Shown piece after piece: positions 9,897-18,166 of a stretch of DNA of 64,000 bases. The DNA is from Algibacter miyuki. Lineage in GTDB: Bacteria > Bacteroidota > Bacteroidia > Flavobacteriales > Flavobacteriaceae. Location: the NCBI RefSeq assembly GCF_042427745.1, contig NZ_JBHMFA010000005.1, one strand, 5' to 3'. Every line of letters begins with the position of its first letter. The first letter of the stretch is position 1. Both the position numbers and the translations under genes were made by a program. Under the pieces are notes generated by a model that saw only the letters and a program-made list of their open reading frames with translations, was not told where the DNA came from and searched no databases.

Positions 9897-12065
9897 ATGA
9901 TACACATTCACGAAAAAACACTAAAAGACCTAGAATTTCAAACCGTTTTACAACAAGTTAGCGAGCTTTGCGTAACACCTTTAGGCCATCAAAAAGTTTT
10001 AGAAATTGAACCTTTTAAAACTAAAGAGGAATTACAAAACGCATTACTACTCACATACGAGTACGTGTCGTCTTTCGATAATGATAATCGCATTCCCAAT
10101 CATGGTTTTGATACCATTGTCAAGGAACTAAAATTATTACGCATTGAAAACACGTTTTTAGAAGTGCATGGCTTAAAGAAAATTGTAGCCATGTCTATTT
10201 CTGTAAATGCCATTGTGGTATTTTTAAAGAAGTTTGAGGAATATTATATCAACTTAAACGCTTTTGCATCGCATATTGAAGTCACTAATGTGCTTATTGA
10301 AAAAGTAGACGCTATTGTCGATCGATTCGGAGATATAAAAGATAATGCATCAAATACCTTATTCGATTTACGCCAATCTATCAACCAAATAAAAGGAAAA
10401 ATAAACGCGAGTTTTAGCTCGGCTCTAAACACTTATCACGGTTTAGAATATTTGGACGACATTCGCGAATCGGTAGTAGATAATAAGCGTGTACTTGCCG
10501 TAAAAGCGATGTACCGTCGTAAAGTTAAAGGTGCCATAATGGGTGGCAGCAAAACCGGAAGCATTGTATATATAGAACCAGAAACTACATTACAATATTC
10601 TAGAGAACTCAATAATTTAGAATATGAAGAGCACGAAGAGGTTATTCGTATTTTAAAAGAAGTTACTAATTTTATTCGTCCGTTTTTAACACTTTTAGAA
10701 GATTACCAATCTTTTTTAATTGATATTGATGTTATTTCCGCGAAAGCGAAATACGCAAACTCCATGAATGCGATACTTCCGGAATTCACCGAAGATGGCA
10801 GCATGAATTTACGAGACGCCTACCACCCGCTACTCTATTTAAATAATTTAGCAAAGGAAGAAAAAACATTTCCGCAAAGTATAAAACTAAAAAAAGACAG
10901 TCGCATTATTGTTATTTCTGGCCCCAATGCCGGCGGAAAAAGTATTACATTAAAAACAGTAGGTTTACTGCAAGTTATGCTGCAAAGTGGTATGCTTATT
11001 CCGGTACACGAAAGAAGTACAGTGACCTTATTCGATAGAATTTTAAGTGATATTGGCGATAATCAATCTATAGAAAACCATTTAAGCACCTATAGTTACC
11101 GTTTAAAACAAATGAATTATTTCTTGAAGAAGTGTAACAAAAACACGCTTTTTTTAATAGATGAATTCGGAACAGGAAGTGACCCAGAACTTGGTGGCGC
11201 TTTAGCGGAAACATTTTTAGAAGAATTTTACCATCGTGAAGCCTTCGGGATTATTACCACACATTATTCTAACCTGAAAATTCTAGCAAACGAAATGCCA
11301 CACATGTTAAATGCCAACATGTTGTTTGACGAGCGCACACTCGAACCACTTTTTAAACTCGTTATCGGTCAGGCCGGAAGTAGTTTCACTTTTGAAGTCG
11401 CTCAAAAAAACGGTATACCTTATAGTTTAATAAACCGTGCCAAAAAGAAAATTGAACGTAGTAAAGTTCGTTTTGATGCTACCATTGCAAAACTTCAAAA
11501 AGAACGTTCTAAACTCGAAAAAACCGGGCAATCTCTAAAAGAAAACGAAAAGAAAAAAGGAGAAGAAGCCGATAAACTAGAGGAAATAAACACCAAAATA
11601 CAAAGGAAACTAGAAAGCTATCAAGAACTTTACGATAGCAACCAACGCCTTATTTACTTAGGACAAAAAGTAAACGATATTGCCGAAAAATTCTTTAACA
11701 ACAAACAAAAAAAAGAAATGATGGGCGAATTGTTTAAAATTGTTCAAATTGAAAACTCTAAACGTAAACGTGTTACTGTAAAAGAGAAAAAGAAAGTTAA
11801 GGCCAAAGAAATTCAAATTAAAAAAGAAGTAGAAAAGAAAGTAGAAGTTATTCGCGAGAAGAAAAAAGAAGCCAAGAAAAAAGCCATTGAAGCTCCTAAA
11901 CCAAAATCAATAATCAGGCTTGGCGATCGCGTACGTATGGAAGATGGTCGTGCTGTTGGAACTGTAGATAAAATTGAAAAAAACAAAGCGGTTGTAAATT
12001 ATGGCATCTTTACTACTAACGTCAGTATCGATCAGTTGGAATTGGTAGAGCATGTTAAGAAGTGA
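9897..12065 (+). CDS. mutS2: MutS2-family ATPase lacking the Smr domain
   Basis: 722 residues. The N-terminal helical clamp region is followed by the MutS ATPase core: Walker A SGPNAGGKS at about 341-349, Walker B/signature FLIDEFGTGSDP near 425, and TTHYSNLK. After the ATPase comes a long Lys/Glu-rich coiled coil (about 510-660) and a short beta-barrel-like end (IIRLGDRVRMEDGRAVGTV). MutS2 proteins bind branched DNA and limit homologous recombination, and some rescue collided ribosomes. The family's usual C-terminal Smr nuclease domain (about 80 residues with an LDLHG motif) is absent here, as in many flavobacterial homologues. The gene stands alone on the plus strand. Confidence 0.9.
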   Translation: MIHIHEKTLKDLEFQTVLQQVSELCVTPLGHQKVLEIEPFKTKEELQNALLLTYEYVSSFDNDNRIPNHGFDTIVKELKLLRIENTFLEVHGLKKIVAMSISVNAIVVFLKKFEEYYINLNAFASHIEVTNVLIEKVDAIVDRFGDIKDNASNTLFDLRQSINQIKGKINASFSSALNTYHGLEYLDDIRESVVDNKRVLAVKAMYRRKVKGAIMGGSKTGSIVYIEPETTLQYSRELNNLEYEEHEEVIRILKEVTNFIRPFLTLLEDYQSFLIDIDVISAKAKYANSMNAILPEFTEDGSMNLRDAYHPLLYLNNLAKEEKTFPQSIKLKKDSRIIVISGPNAGGKSITLKTVGLLQVMLQSGMLIPVHERSTVTLFDRILSDIGDNQSIENHLSTYSYRLKQMNYFLKKCNKNTLFLIDEFGTGSDPELGGALAETFLEEFYHREAFGIITTHYSNLKILANEMPHMLNANMLFDERTLEPLFKLVIGQAGSSFTFEVAQKNGIPYSLINRAKKKIERSKVRFDATIAKLQKERSKLEKTGQSLKENEKKKGEEADKLEEINTKIQRKLESYQELYDSNQRLIYLGQKVNDIAEKFFNNKQKKEMMGELFKIVQIENSKRKRVTVKEKKKVKAKEIQIKKEVEKKVEVIREKKKEAKKKAIEAPKPKSIIRLGDRVRMEDGRAVGTVDKIEKNKAVVNYGIFTTNVSIDQLELVEHVKK

Positions 12066-12100
12066 TGAAACATTAACCTTCTTTTTAGATTAAACGTTAT

Positions 12101-12131
12101 TTTGCCACGTTACCAAGATTTGGTATTTTTG
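12101..12131 (+). promoter_or_regulatory. parDE promoter with internal operator palindrome
   Basis: TTTG at 12101-12104, 19-base spacer, TATTTTTG at 12124-12131: an exact fit to the Bacteroidota consensus, 19 bases before the parD ATG. The spacer contains a perfect inverted repeat TACCAA-GAT-TTGGTA (12111-12125) reaching into the -7 box, which is where an autorepressor would act. Confidence 0.75.
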
Positions 12132-12150
12132 AGTAAACTTAAATTTTCAA

Positions 12151-12393
12151 ATGGGAAAAAACACATCAATATCACTTGGAGATCATTTTGAAGATTTTAT
12201 TAAAGAAGAAGTAAAATCTGGCAGATACGGCTCTGTTAGTGAAGTTATTCGTTCAGCACTTCGATTATTAGAAAGAGAAGAAAAAAAAGAAAGCGCACTT
12301 ATTAAAGCGCTCGAAATTGGAGAAAAAAGTGGCTTTGTTGAAAATTTTGACCCAAAACAAAATTTGACCGAATTACACAGCAAACACTTATGA
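12151..12393 (+). CDS. parD: ParD-type antitoxin (ribbon-helix-helix)
   Basis: 80 residues. Residues 1-45 (NTSISLGDHFEDFIKEEVKSG then SVSEVIRSALRLLE) fit the ribbon-helix-helix DNA-binding fold of ParD, with strand NTSISL and the G-R-Y-x-S-x-S-E-V-I-R signature. The C-terminal ~35 residues are charged and would wrap the toxin. ParD antitoxins neutralise ParE by direct binding and repress their own promoter, with or without the toxin; the palindrome at 12111-12125 is the likely site. The stop overlaps the start of the toxin gene by four bases (ATGA), typical of translational coupling. Confidence 0.9.
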   Translation: MGKNTSISLGDHFEDFIKEEVKSGRYGSVSEVIRSALRLLEREEKKESALIKALEIGEKSGFVENFDPKQNLTELHSKHL

Positions 12394-12692
12394 GTCAAAA
12401 CAAATATCGAATAAGTGAACAAGCCATTGCTGATTTAAATGATATTTGGGTTTATACATTTCATAAATGGTCGAAAGATCAAGCGGATAGATATTACGGC
12501 TTAATTATAGAAGAAAGAGAGTTTATTTCAAATAACTATCTCATTGGAAAATCGGTAGAGCAAACTCGAAAAAACTATCGTGTATCCAAAATCAAATCTC
12601 ACCTCGTTTTTTATAGAAAAGCAGAAAATGATAGTGTTGAAATTGTTAGAATTTTACACCAAAGGATGGATAGTAAAAACCGATTGAAATAA
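12390..12692 (+). CDS. parE: ParE-type toxin (RelE/ParE superfamily)
   Basis: 100 residues, the standard size. It begins with the family's YRISEQAIADLNDIWVYT helix and ends with strands YRVSKIKSHLVFYRKAENDSVEIVRILHQRMD, the typical ParE core with conserved Arg near the end (IVRILHQRMD). ParE toxins poison DNA gyrase; RelE relatives cleave mRNA. The sequence and the ParD partner favour ParE. It is translationally coupled to the antitoxin. No terminator is evident in the following 120 bases. Confidence 0.9.
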   Translation: MSQNKYRISEQAIADLNDIWVYTFHKWSKDQADRYYGLIIEEREFISNNYLIGKSVEQTRKNYRVSKIKSHLVFYRKAENDSVEIVRILHQRMDSKNRLK

Positions 12693-12813
12693 AATCATAA
12701 CAATCTCTAATCAAATACAAACTATTTGGTTTATACTGTAAATCTAGTCTCCGCACCCACGTAACAAACACAAAAACAACCCAATAACCCCTACTCAAAA
12801 AACAATCTCACTT
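12693..12813. other. Gap between parE and the thi promoter
   Basis: This is the first part of a 352-base gap; the rest holds the thi promoter, riboswitch and terminator. I see no gene or clear hairpin in this part. Confidence 0.6.
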
Positions 12814-12850
12814 TTTGTAGTCTAATCCTACATTCTTTTATATATATTTG
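12814..12850 (+). promoter_or_regulatory. thi operon promoter
   Basis: TATATTTG (12843-12850) fits TAnnTTTG and lies just ahead of the riboswitch. TTTG at 12814-12817 is a possible -33 element, but the spacer of 25 bases is slightly long. Confidence 0.55.
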
Positions 12851-12858
12851 CGATAGTA

Positions 12859-12946
12859 AACTTTAGGAGTAATTAATTATTAAGTTAATTAGTTTGAGAA
12901 ATATCCTTAGAACCTGATTTGGTTAACACCAACGGAGGGAAAAGTT
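12859..12946 (+). ncRNA. TPP riboswitch (THI element)
   Basis: The conserved TPP aptamer parts are present in order: TTTGAGA (12893-12899), CCTTAGAACCTGATTTGG (12905-12922) with the CTGAT core, then ACACCAACGGAGGGA (12926-12940). P1 is closed by AACTTT (12859-12864) and AAAGTT (12941-12946). The variable stem between TAGGAG and TTTGAGA contains AATTAATTATTAAGTTAATT. It lies directly after the promoter and before thiS, so it should sense thiamine pyrophosphate and switch off the whole thi operon. Confidence 0.93.
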
Positions 12947-12948
12947 AA

Positions 12949-12971
12949 CAGTGTAACCACTGCCCTTTTTT
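12949..12971 (+). terminator. Riboswitch expression-platform terminator
   Basis: A perfect 5-bp stem CAGTG-TAAC-CACTG is followed by CCC and six T residues. It starts three bases after the aptamer P1 helix. The palindrome GTTAAC occurs both in the aptamer (12922-12927) and just before the hairpin (12944-12949) and could form an alternative pairing; that part is inference. Confidence 0.7.
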
Positions 12972-13044
12972 CAAATTCCAAAATCTTTTATTGTTTACAA
13001 AATTGTTTGACTAATTTTTTTTTAGTCTCCAAAACCGTTTTTGT

Positions 13045-13248
13045 ATGATAAACATAAAAGTAAACAACCAAAATCACAAATTTAAAGTAAATAGCACGTT
13101 AGACCAGGTTCTAGACATGCTAGATATTTCTCCTCAAGGCATTGCGCTAGCCGTAAACCAAGACATTATCACAAAAGCACTTTGGAAAACCTACACCCTT
13201 ACTGAGGGCGACAGTGTTCTAATTATTACAGCCACACAAGGCGGTTAA
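13045..13248 (+). CDS. thiS: Sulfur carrier protein ThiS
   Basis: 67 residues with the ubiquitin-like ThiS fold and the C-terminal Gly-Gly (ATQGG) that is adenylated by ThiF and converted to a thiocarboxylate. ThiS-COSH donates sulfur to ThiG for the thiazole ring of thiamine. It is the first gene of the riboswitch-controlled operon, 74 bases after the terminator hairpin. The ATG at 13045 gives the standard size and leaves the start MINIKVNNQ. Confidence 0.95.
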   Translation: MINIKVNNQNHKFKVNSTLDQVLDMLDISPQGIALAVNQDIITKALWKTYTLTEGDSVLIITATQGG

Positions 13249-13326
13249 CCCCTACTCCAAAAACAAATATTCAAACAAAAATTTAACCATAATATACTAA
13301 CAGTTACAGCGAAAAAACCACAAGCC

Positions 13327-15186
13327 ATGAAGCAAAAAGATACCGCTCCAAAACAAGACGGAATTACTAGAAATCCTTTTCCTAATTCTAAAAAAATATA
13401 TGTAGAAGGCAAAATTCATCCACAAATTAAAGTGGCCATGCGCGAAATTTCTTTGAGCGACACCACCGATTCGATGACCAAAAAGAAAACGCCAAACGAG
13501 CCTGTAACTGTTTACGATACCTCGGGGCCATATACCGATCCAAACAAAAAAATTGACATCCACGCCGGTATCGAACGTATTCGTGAAAGCTGGATTAAAG
13601 AGCGTGGCGATGTGGAGCAGCTCGATGCCTTTTCTTCAGAATATTGCAACCAACGTTTAAACGATAAAAGTTTAGACCACATGCGCTTTTCGCTTCAAAA
13701 AAAGCCAATGCGAGCCAAAAACGGACAAAACGTAACCCAATTACATTACGCTAAAAAAGGTATTATTACGCCCGAAATGGAATACATTGCGATTCGTGAA
13801 AACCAACGTATCGACGAGATGACGGAGATTAGAAAACAACACAAAGGCGAACACTTCGGCGCTTCTATTCCCGATAAAATCACACCAGAATTTGTACGCT
13901 CAGAAGTAGCCAGAGGTCGTGCCGTAATCCCTTCAAACATTAACCATCCCGAAGCCGAACCTATGATTTTAGGTCGTAATTTCTTGGTAAAAATTAATGC
14001 CAACATTGGTAATTCTGCCGTAACATCATCCATAGAAGAAGAAGTCGAAAAAGCCGTTTGGGCATGCCGTTGGGGCGCCGATAATATTATGGATCTTTCT
14101 ACCGGTGAGAACATTCACGAAACTCGCGAATGGATTATCCGTAACTCACCGGTTCCAGTAGGTACCGTGCCAATTTACCAAGCTTTAGAAAAAGTAAATG
14201 GTGTTGCCGAAGATTTAACTTGGGAAATTTTCCGAGATACCCTAATAGAACAAGCCGAACAAGGTGTCGATTATTTCACCATTCACGCTGGCGTTTTATT
14301 GCGTTACGTACCCATGACGGCCAAACGCGTTACCGGCATTGTGTCCCGTGGCGGTTCTATTATGGCAAAATGGTGTTTAGCACATCATAAAGAAAGTTTT
14401 TTATACACCCATTTCGAAGATATTTGCGAGATTTTAAAACAATACGATGTGGCTTTTTCTCTAGGCGATGGTCTGCGTCCTGGCTCGGTTGCCGATGCTA
14501 ACGACGAGGCACAATTTGCCGAATTAGAAACCCTTGGCGAACTTACACAAATAGCCCGTAAGCACGAAGTACAGTGTTTTATAGAAGGTCCTGGTCACGT
14601 ACCAATGCACATGATTAAGGAAAACATGGAAAAGCAAATTGAACTTTGCGACGAGGCACCTTTTTACACCTTAGGCCCTTTAACCACAGACATCGCGCCA
14701 GGTTACGACCACATTACATCGGGCATCGGTGCCGCCATGATTGGTTGGTACGGCTGCGCCATGCTGTGCTACGTAACCCCAAAAGAACACCTTGGTTTAC
14801 CTAATAAAGAAGACGTTCGTGTTGGCGTGGTCACCTATAAATTGGCCGCCCATGCAGCCGATTTAGCCAAAGGTCATCCCGGTTCTCAACATCGCGACAA
14901 TGCCTTAAGTATGGCACGTTTCGAGTTCCGTTGGGAAGATCAATTTAACCTTGGCTTAGATCCTGAACGCGCTCGCGAATATCACGATGAAACTCTACCT
15001 GCCGAAGGTGCTAAAATTGCACATTTCTGTTCTATGTGCGGACCAAAATTCTGCTCCATGAAAATTTCTCAAGAAGTGAGAGATTTTGCCGCCGAAAACG
15101 ACATTGTAGACAACGAGGTTATTGCAAAAGGTTTCGAAGAAAAATCGAAAGAATTTAAAGAAAAAGGATCCGAAGTGTATCTTTAA
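13327..15186 (+). CDS. thiC: Phosphomethylpyrimidine synthase ThiC
   Basis: 619 residues, usual for bacterial ThiC. This radical-SAM enzyme rearranges aminoimidazole ribotide into HMP phosphate, the pyrimidine half of thiamine. The C-terminal iron-sulfur motif CSMCGPKFC gives Cys568, Cys571 and Cys576 (CX2CX4C), the noncanonical cluster of ThiC. The core carries NFPVxxGTVPIYQALE-like sequence (VPVGTVPIYQALEKVNG), YFTIHAGV and EGPGHVPMH, all family signatures. It follows thiS by 78 bases. A palindromic repeat element starts eight bases after its stop. Confidence 0.98.
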   Translation: MKQKDTAPKQDGITRNPFPNSKKIYVEGKIHPQIKVAMREISLSDTTDSMTKKKTPNEPVTVYDTSGPYTDPNKKIDIHAGIERIRESWIKERGDVEQLDAFSSEYCNQRLNDKSLDHMRFSLQKKPMRAKNGQNVTQLHYAKKGIITPEMEYIAIRENQRIDEMTEIRKQHKGEHFGASIPDKITPEFVRSEVARGRAVIPSNINHPEAEPMILGRNFLVKINANIGNSAVTSSIEEEVEKAVWACRWGADNIMDLSTGENIHETREWIIRNSPVPVGTVPIYQALEKVNGVAEDLTWEIFRDTLIEQAEQGVDYFTIHAGVLLRYVPMTAKRVTGIVSRGGSIMAKWCLAHHKESFLYTHFEDICEILKQYDVAFSLGDGLRPGSVADANDEAQFAELETLGELTQIARKHEVQCFIEGPGHVPMHMIKENMEKQIELCDEAPFYTLGPLTTDIAPGYDHITSGIGAAMIGWYGCAMLCYVTPKEHLGLPNKEDVRVGVVTYKLAAHAADLAKGHPGSQHRDNALSMARFEFRWEDQFNLGLDPERAREYHDETLPAEGAKIAHFCSMCGPKFCSMKISQEVRDFAAENDIVDNEVIAKGFEEKSKEFKEKGSEVYL

Positions 15187-15194
15187 CAAAATAA

Positions 15195-15290
15195 TTAGGG
15201 AGTTCCCGTGCTTTTTAGCAAAAGCACGGGCGGGCTTTCCGTTACAATCTTTTGCAAAAAAAGCAAAAGGATTTTCACTGCAATCCCTAA
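15195..15290 (-). repeat. Dispersed palindromic repeat element, copy 1
   Basis: A 96-base element in the thiC to thiE-like gap. It is bounded by perfect 7-base inverted ends TTAGGGA (15195-15201) and TCCCTAA (15284-15290). Inside are a perfect 11-bp stem CCCGTGCTTTT/AAAAGCACGGG with a 4-base loop (15205-15230) and a second near-perfect stem AATCTTTTGC/GCAAAAGGATT (about 15246-15272). Read on the minus strand it aligns with the element near 20.9 kb: GGGAttg..CAGtG..ATCCTTTT, then AAAAGAT...CGGAaAGCcCG, then a GC-rich hairpin. Confidence 0.75.
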
Positions 15291-15346
15291 CTCAGTGTCA
15301 CGGCATATCGCTACGGCATAATAAAGCGCAAAACAAAATACAGAAC

Positions 15347-15946
15347 ATGATAGTCTTAATTTCACCAGAACACGATATTCCAAACGAAATTGAAATACTT
15401 AATCAGTTATTTCAAGCAGGATTACAATACTATCATTTTAGAAAACCTGAAAAAAATTACGACGAACATTGTGCTTATTTAAACCAAATATCTAAACAAT
15501 ATCATAACCGCATTGTGGTTCATTATTTCCATGAGCTTGTTAATACATACCCATTAAAAGGCATTCATTTTCAAGAACAAAAACGAATAGACCATATTGA
15601 TAATCCTGGGCAATATTTCAAAAACCTTAGCATGTATGGAAAAACCATTAGCTCATCGTTTCATGAAATTCAAGACCTTATCGACTGCGAATTCGAATTC
15701 GATTATCATTTGTTAAGTCCGGTGTTTTCATCCATTTCTAAAGCAGGTTACGAAGGTCGTGGATTCGACGTTAATCATATCGATAAATTTATTGTTGGCA
15801 TGGGTGGTATCAATACCGATACCCTATTAGAAACGTTCAAACTCGGTTTTAAAGGCGTTGGTGTTTTAGGTGGTGTTTGGAATGCCGAAAACCCTGTAAA
15901 AAGTTTTATTGAATTACAAACAGCACATAGCAACATTAAACTTTGA
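15347..15946 (+). CDS. ThiE/TenI-like thiamine phosphate synthase homologue
   Basis: 199 residues from the ATG at 15347. The frame is open further upstream into thiC and through the repeat element, but that stretch is not protein-like, so I chose this start. The sequence is a ThiE-type TIM barrel: YHFRKPEKNY, GIHFQEQKR, SPVFSSISKAGYEGRG, and the phosphate-binding end VGMGGIN...GFKGVGVLGGVW. A normal ThiE is also in the operon (16697-17350), so this divergent paralogue may act as TenI-like aromatizing isomerase for the thiazole tautomer or as a second coupling enzyme. The family is clear; the exact reaction is not. Its stop overlaps the thiD start. Confidence 0.8.
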   Translation: MIVLISPEHDIPNEIEILNQLFQAGLQYYHFRKPEKNYDEHCAYLNQISKQYHNRIVVHYFHELVNTYPLKGIHFQEQKRIDHIDNPGQYFKNLSMYGKTISSSFHEIQDLIDCEFEFDYHLLSPVFSSISKAGYEGRGFDVNHIDKFIVGMGGINTDTLLETFKLGFKGVGVLGGVWNAENPVKSFIELQTAHSNIKL

Positions 15947-16695
15947 AAAACAGACCAAACATATTAACCATTGCAGGTTTCGACCCCACAAACGGTGCCG
16001 GACTAACCGCCGATGTTAAAACATTCGAGGCCTTAAAATGTTATGGTTTATCAGTTTGCACGGCAAATACGGTACAAGATGATCAATCTTTTTTCGCTTG
16101 CCATTGGATACCGACTTCAATTATTTTAAATCAAATAGACGTTCTTTTTAATCGTTTTAAAATTAACTTCGTTAAAATTGGCATTGTAGAAAACTGGGAT
16201 GTTTTAGAAATTATCATCAACAAATTACAAAGCCTAAACCCTGAAATAAAAATTATTTTAGATCCTATTTTAAAATCGAGTTCTAATTTTGATTTTCATA
16301 ATAATCATTCAGAAAAATTAGATATTATATTATCTAAAATCTATCTGCTCACTCCTAATTACGAAGAAATTCAACAATTATATTCAAAGAAAACGATTAG
16401 CGAAACTATTGCGCATATTCAATCTAAAACCAATCTGTTTTTAAAAGGTGGTCATCATCCCGAAAAACTAGGACAAGACGCGCTTCATCTTAAAAACAAA
16501 AAACACTTTGTATTGAATGCCAAGTCTAAAAGTTGTACTGAAAAACATGGCAGCGGCTGTGTATTATCATCAGCAATAACAAGCTATTTAGCCTTAGAGT
16601 TCCCTATATTGAAAGCCTGTTTAAAAGGGAAACAATACACCGAAAAATTTTTAAGTTCTAATACCTCATTATTAGGCTTTCATTCAAAAAAATAA
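15943..16695 (+). CDS. thiD: HMP/HMP-phosphate kinase ThiD
   Basis: 250 residues, usual size. ThiD phosphorylates hydroxymethylpyrimidine and its monophosphate to HMP pyrophosphate. The ribokinase-fold signatures are present: LTIAGFDPTNGAG at residues 8-20, DPILKSSSNF near 107, and the C-terminal anion-hole region EKHGSGCVLSSAI with Gly-Ser-Gly-Cys. The start is TTG at 15943, overlapping the TGA stop of the previous gene as TTGA; no ATG precedes the first conserved strand, so TTG is very likely real and coupled. Confidence 0.93.
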   Translation: MKNRPNILTIAGFDPTNGAGLTADVKTFEALKCYGLSVCTANTVQDDQSFFACHWIPTSIILNQIDVLFNRFKINFVKIGIVENWDVLEIIINKLQSLNPEIKIILDPILKSSSNFDFHNNHSEKLDIILSKIYLLTPNYEEIQQLYSKKTISETIAHIQSKTNLFLKGGHHPEKLGQDALHLKNKKHFVLNAKSKSCTEKHGSGCVLSSAITSYLALEFPILKACLKGKQYTEKFLSSNTSLLGFHSKK

Positions 16696-16696
16696 T

Positions 16697-17350
16697 ATGA
16701 AAACGACATTACACTACATATCACAAGGTGCCACTCCACAAGACCATTTAAATAATATTCACAGTGCCTGTGCTGCAGGAGCTGAACTGGTACAATTGCG
16801 TTTAAAGAAAACACCGCCAGCAACTGTTTTAGAAACCGCGAAAAAGGCAAGAGAAATCACCAATCATTTTCAAACGCGTTTAATTATAAACGACCATTAT
16901 AAAGTAGCTGTAGAAGTTAAAGCAGACGGTGTGCATTTAGGCAAAAAAGATACGTGCCCAACCGTAGCTCGAAAAGCAATGGCTTCTTGGCAAACTATTG
17001 GTGGCACAGGAAATTCTCTAGAAGATTGCCAAACGCTTCTTGATAAAGGCGTCGATTATATTGGCTTAGGCCCTTTTCGTTTTACGGAAACTAAAGGTGA
17101 TTTAAGTCCGGTATTGGGTGAAAAAGGTTATACCGAAATTATCACGGCTTTAAACACCAAAACGCCAATTATTGCTATTGGAGGCATCACCTTAAATGAT
17201 GTTTTAGATCTTATGATTACCGGCGTTTTTGGCATTGCCGTTTCGGGTGAAATTACACGTGATTTCAATAAAATAACAAAGTTTAAAGCACTAATAAACG
17301 GAGGAACCGCACCAGAACAACTCTGGAAACCTGAAGAACCTAAAAATTAA
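16697..17350 (+). CDS. thiE: Thiamine phosphate synthase ThiE
   Basis: 217 residues. ThiE joins HMP pyrophosphate and thiazole phosphate to thiamine phosphate. Seen in the sequence: VQLRLKK, LIINDHYKVAVEVKADGVHLGKKD (pyrophosphate/Mg site), IGGTGNSLED, and GLGPFRFTETK followed by IAIGGI and the phosphate-binding GVFGIAVSGEI. It starts one base after the thiD stop. Compared with the ThiE-like gene at 15347, this copy keeps the canonical DH and VHLG motifs. Confidence 0.93.
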   Translation: MKTTLHYISQGATPQDHLNNIHSACAAGAELVQLRLKKTPPATVLETAKKAREITNHFQTRLIINDHYKVAVEVKADGVHLGKKDTCPTVARKAMASWQTIGGTGNSLEDCQTLLDKGVDYIGLGPFRFTETKGDLSPVLGEKGYTEIITALNTKTPIIAIGGITLNDVLDLMITGVFGIAVSGEITRDFNKITKFKALINGGTAPEQLWKPEEPKN

Positions 17351-17385
17351 ACAAGCTCAACCCTTTAATAAAAGTTACTTTTATT

Positions 17386-18159
17386 ATGAATGATAAATTA
17401 CAAATAGCAGATAAAACTTTTTCCTCTAGACTGTTTACAGGCACTGGAAAATTTAGTTCCTCGGCATTAATGAAATCCGCTTTATTGGCTTCGAAAAGTG
17501 AGTTAATCACTGTGGCACTAAAACGCGTTGATGTTCAAGATAAAGACGACGATATTTTGTCGCATTTAGATCATCCAAGAATTAATTTATTACCAAATAC
17601 ATCAGGTGTTCGCAATGCAAAAGAAGCTGTTTTTGCAGCACAATTATCGCGCGAAGCTTTAGAAACTAATTGGATTAAATTAGAAATTCATCCGGATCCA
17701 AAATATTTATTACCAGACCCCATTGAAACTCTAAAAGCTGCCGAAGCGTTAGTAAAATTAGGTTTTGTAGTGATGCCCTATATTCATGCCGACCCTGTGT
17801 TATGCAAACTCCTAGAAGAAGTTGGCGCACAATGCGTAATGCCTTTAGGCGCTCCAATTGGCAGCAATAAAGGTTTAAAAACTCAAGATTTTCTAGAAAT
17901 TATAATCGATCAAAGTAACGTCCCAGTTATTGTAGATGCTGGTATTGGCGCACCATCGCATGCTGCTTATGCTATGGAATTAGGAGCCGATGCCGTGTTG
18001 GTAAATACCGCCATAGCCGTTTCGCAAAACCCAACAGCCATGGCTACCGCTTTTAAATTAGCCGTTGAAGCTGGACGCATGGCGCACCAAGCAAAATTAG
18101 CACCTATTGTAAACAAAAAAGCCGAAGCTAGTAGTCCGTTAACCAGTTTTTTGAATTAA
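17386..18159 (+). CDS. thiG: Thiazole synthase ThiG
   Basis: 257 residues, standard. ThiG builds the thiazole phosphate from DXP, dehydroglycine and ThiS thiocarboxylate. Motifs: SRLFTGTGKF near residue 14, LLPNTSGVRNAKEAVFAAQL, WIKLEIHPDPKYLLPD (with the Schiff-base Lys region), VMPLGAPIGSNKG and VDAGIGAPSHAAYAMELGADAVLVNTAIA. It is followed after seven bases by thiH, its partner. Confidence 0.97.
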   Translation: MNDKLQIADKTFSSRLFTGTGKFSSSALMKSALLASKSELITVALKRVDVQDKDDDILSHLDHPRINLLPNTSGVRNAKEAVFAAQLSREALETNWIKLEIHPDPKYLLPDPIETLKAAEALVKLGFVVMPYIHADPVLCKLLEEVGAQCVMPLGAPIGSNKGLKTQDFLEIIIDQSNVPVIVDAGIGAPSHAAYAMELGADAVLVNTAIAVSQNPTAMATAFKLAVEAGRMAHQAKLAPIVNKKAEASSPLTSFLN

Positions 18160-18166
18160 TAAAACC

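Noticed and set aside
13297..14114. Antisense frames in thiC
   Set aside because: thiC is fully accounted for on the plus strand by a conserved full-length protein; the antisense frames have no motifs.
15122..15346. N-terminal extension of the ThiE-like gene into thiC
   Set aside because: The extra 75 codons run through the thiC end and a palindromic repeat, are not protein-like, and the ATG at 15347 gives the family length.
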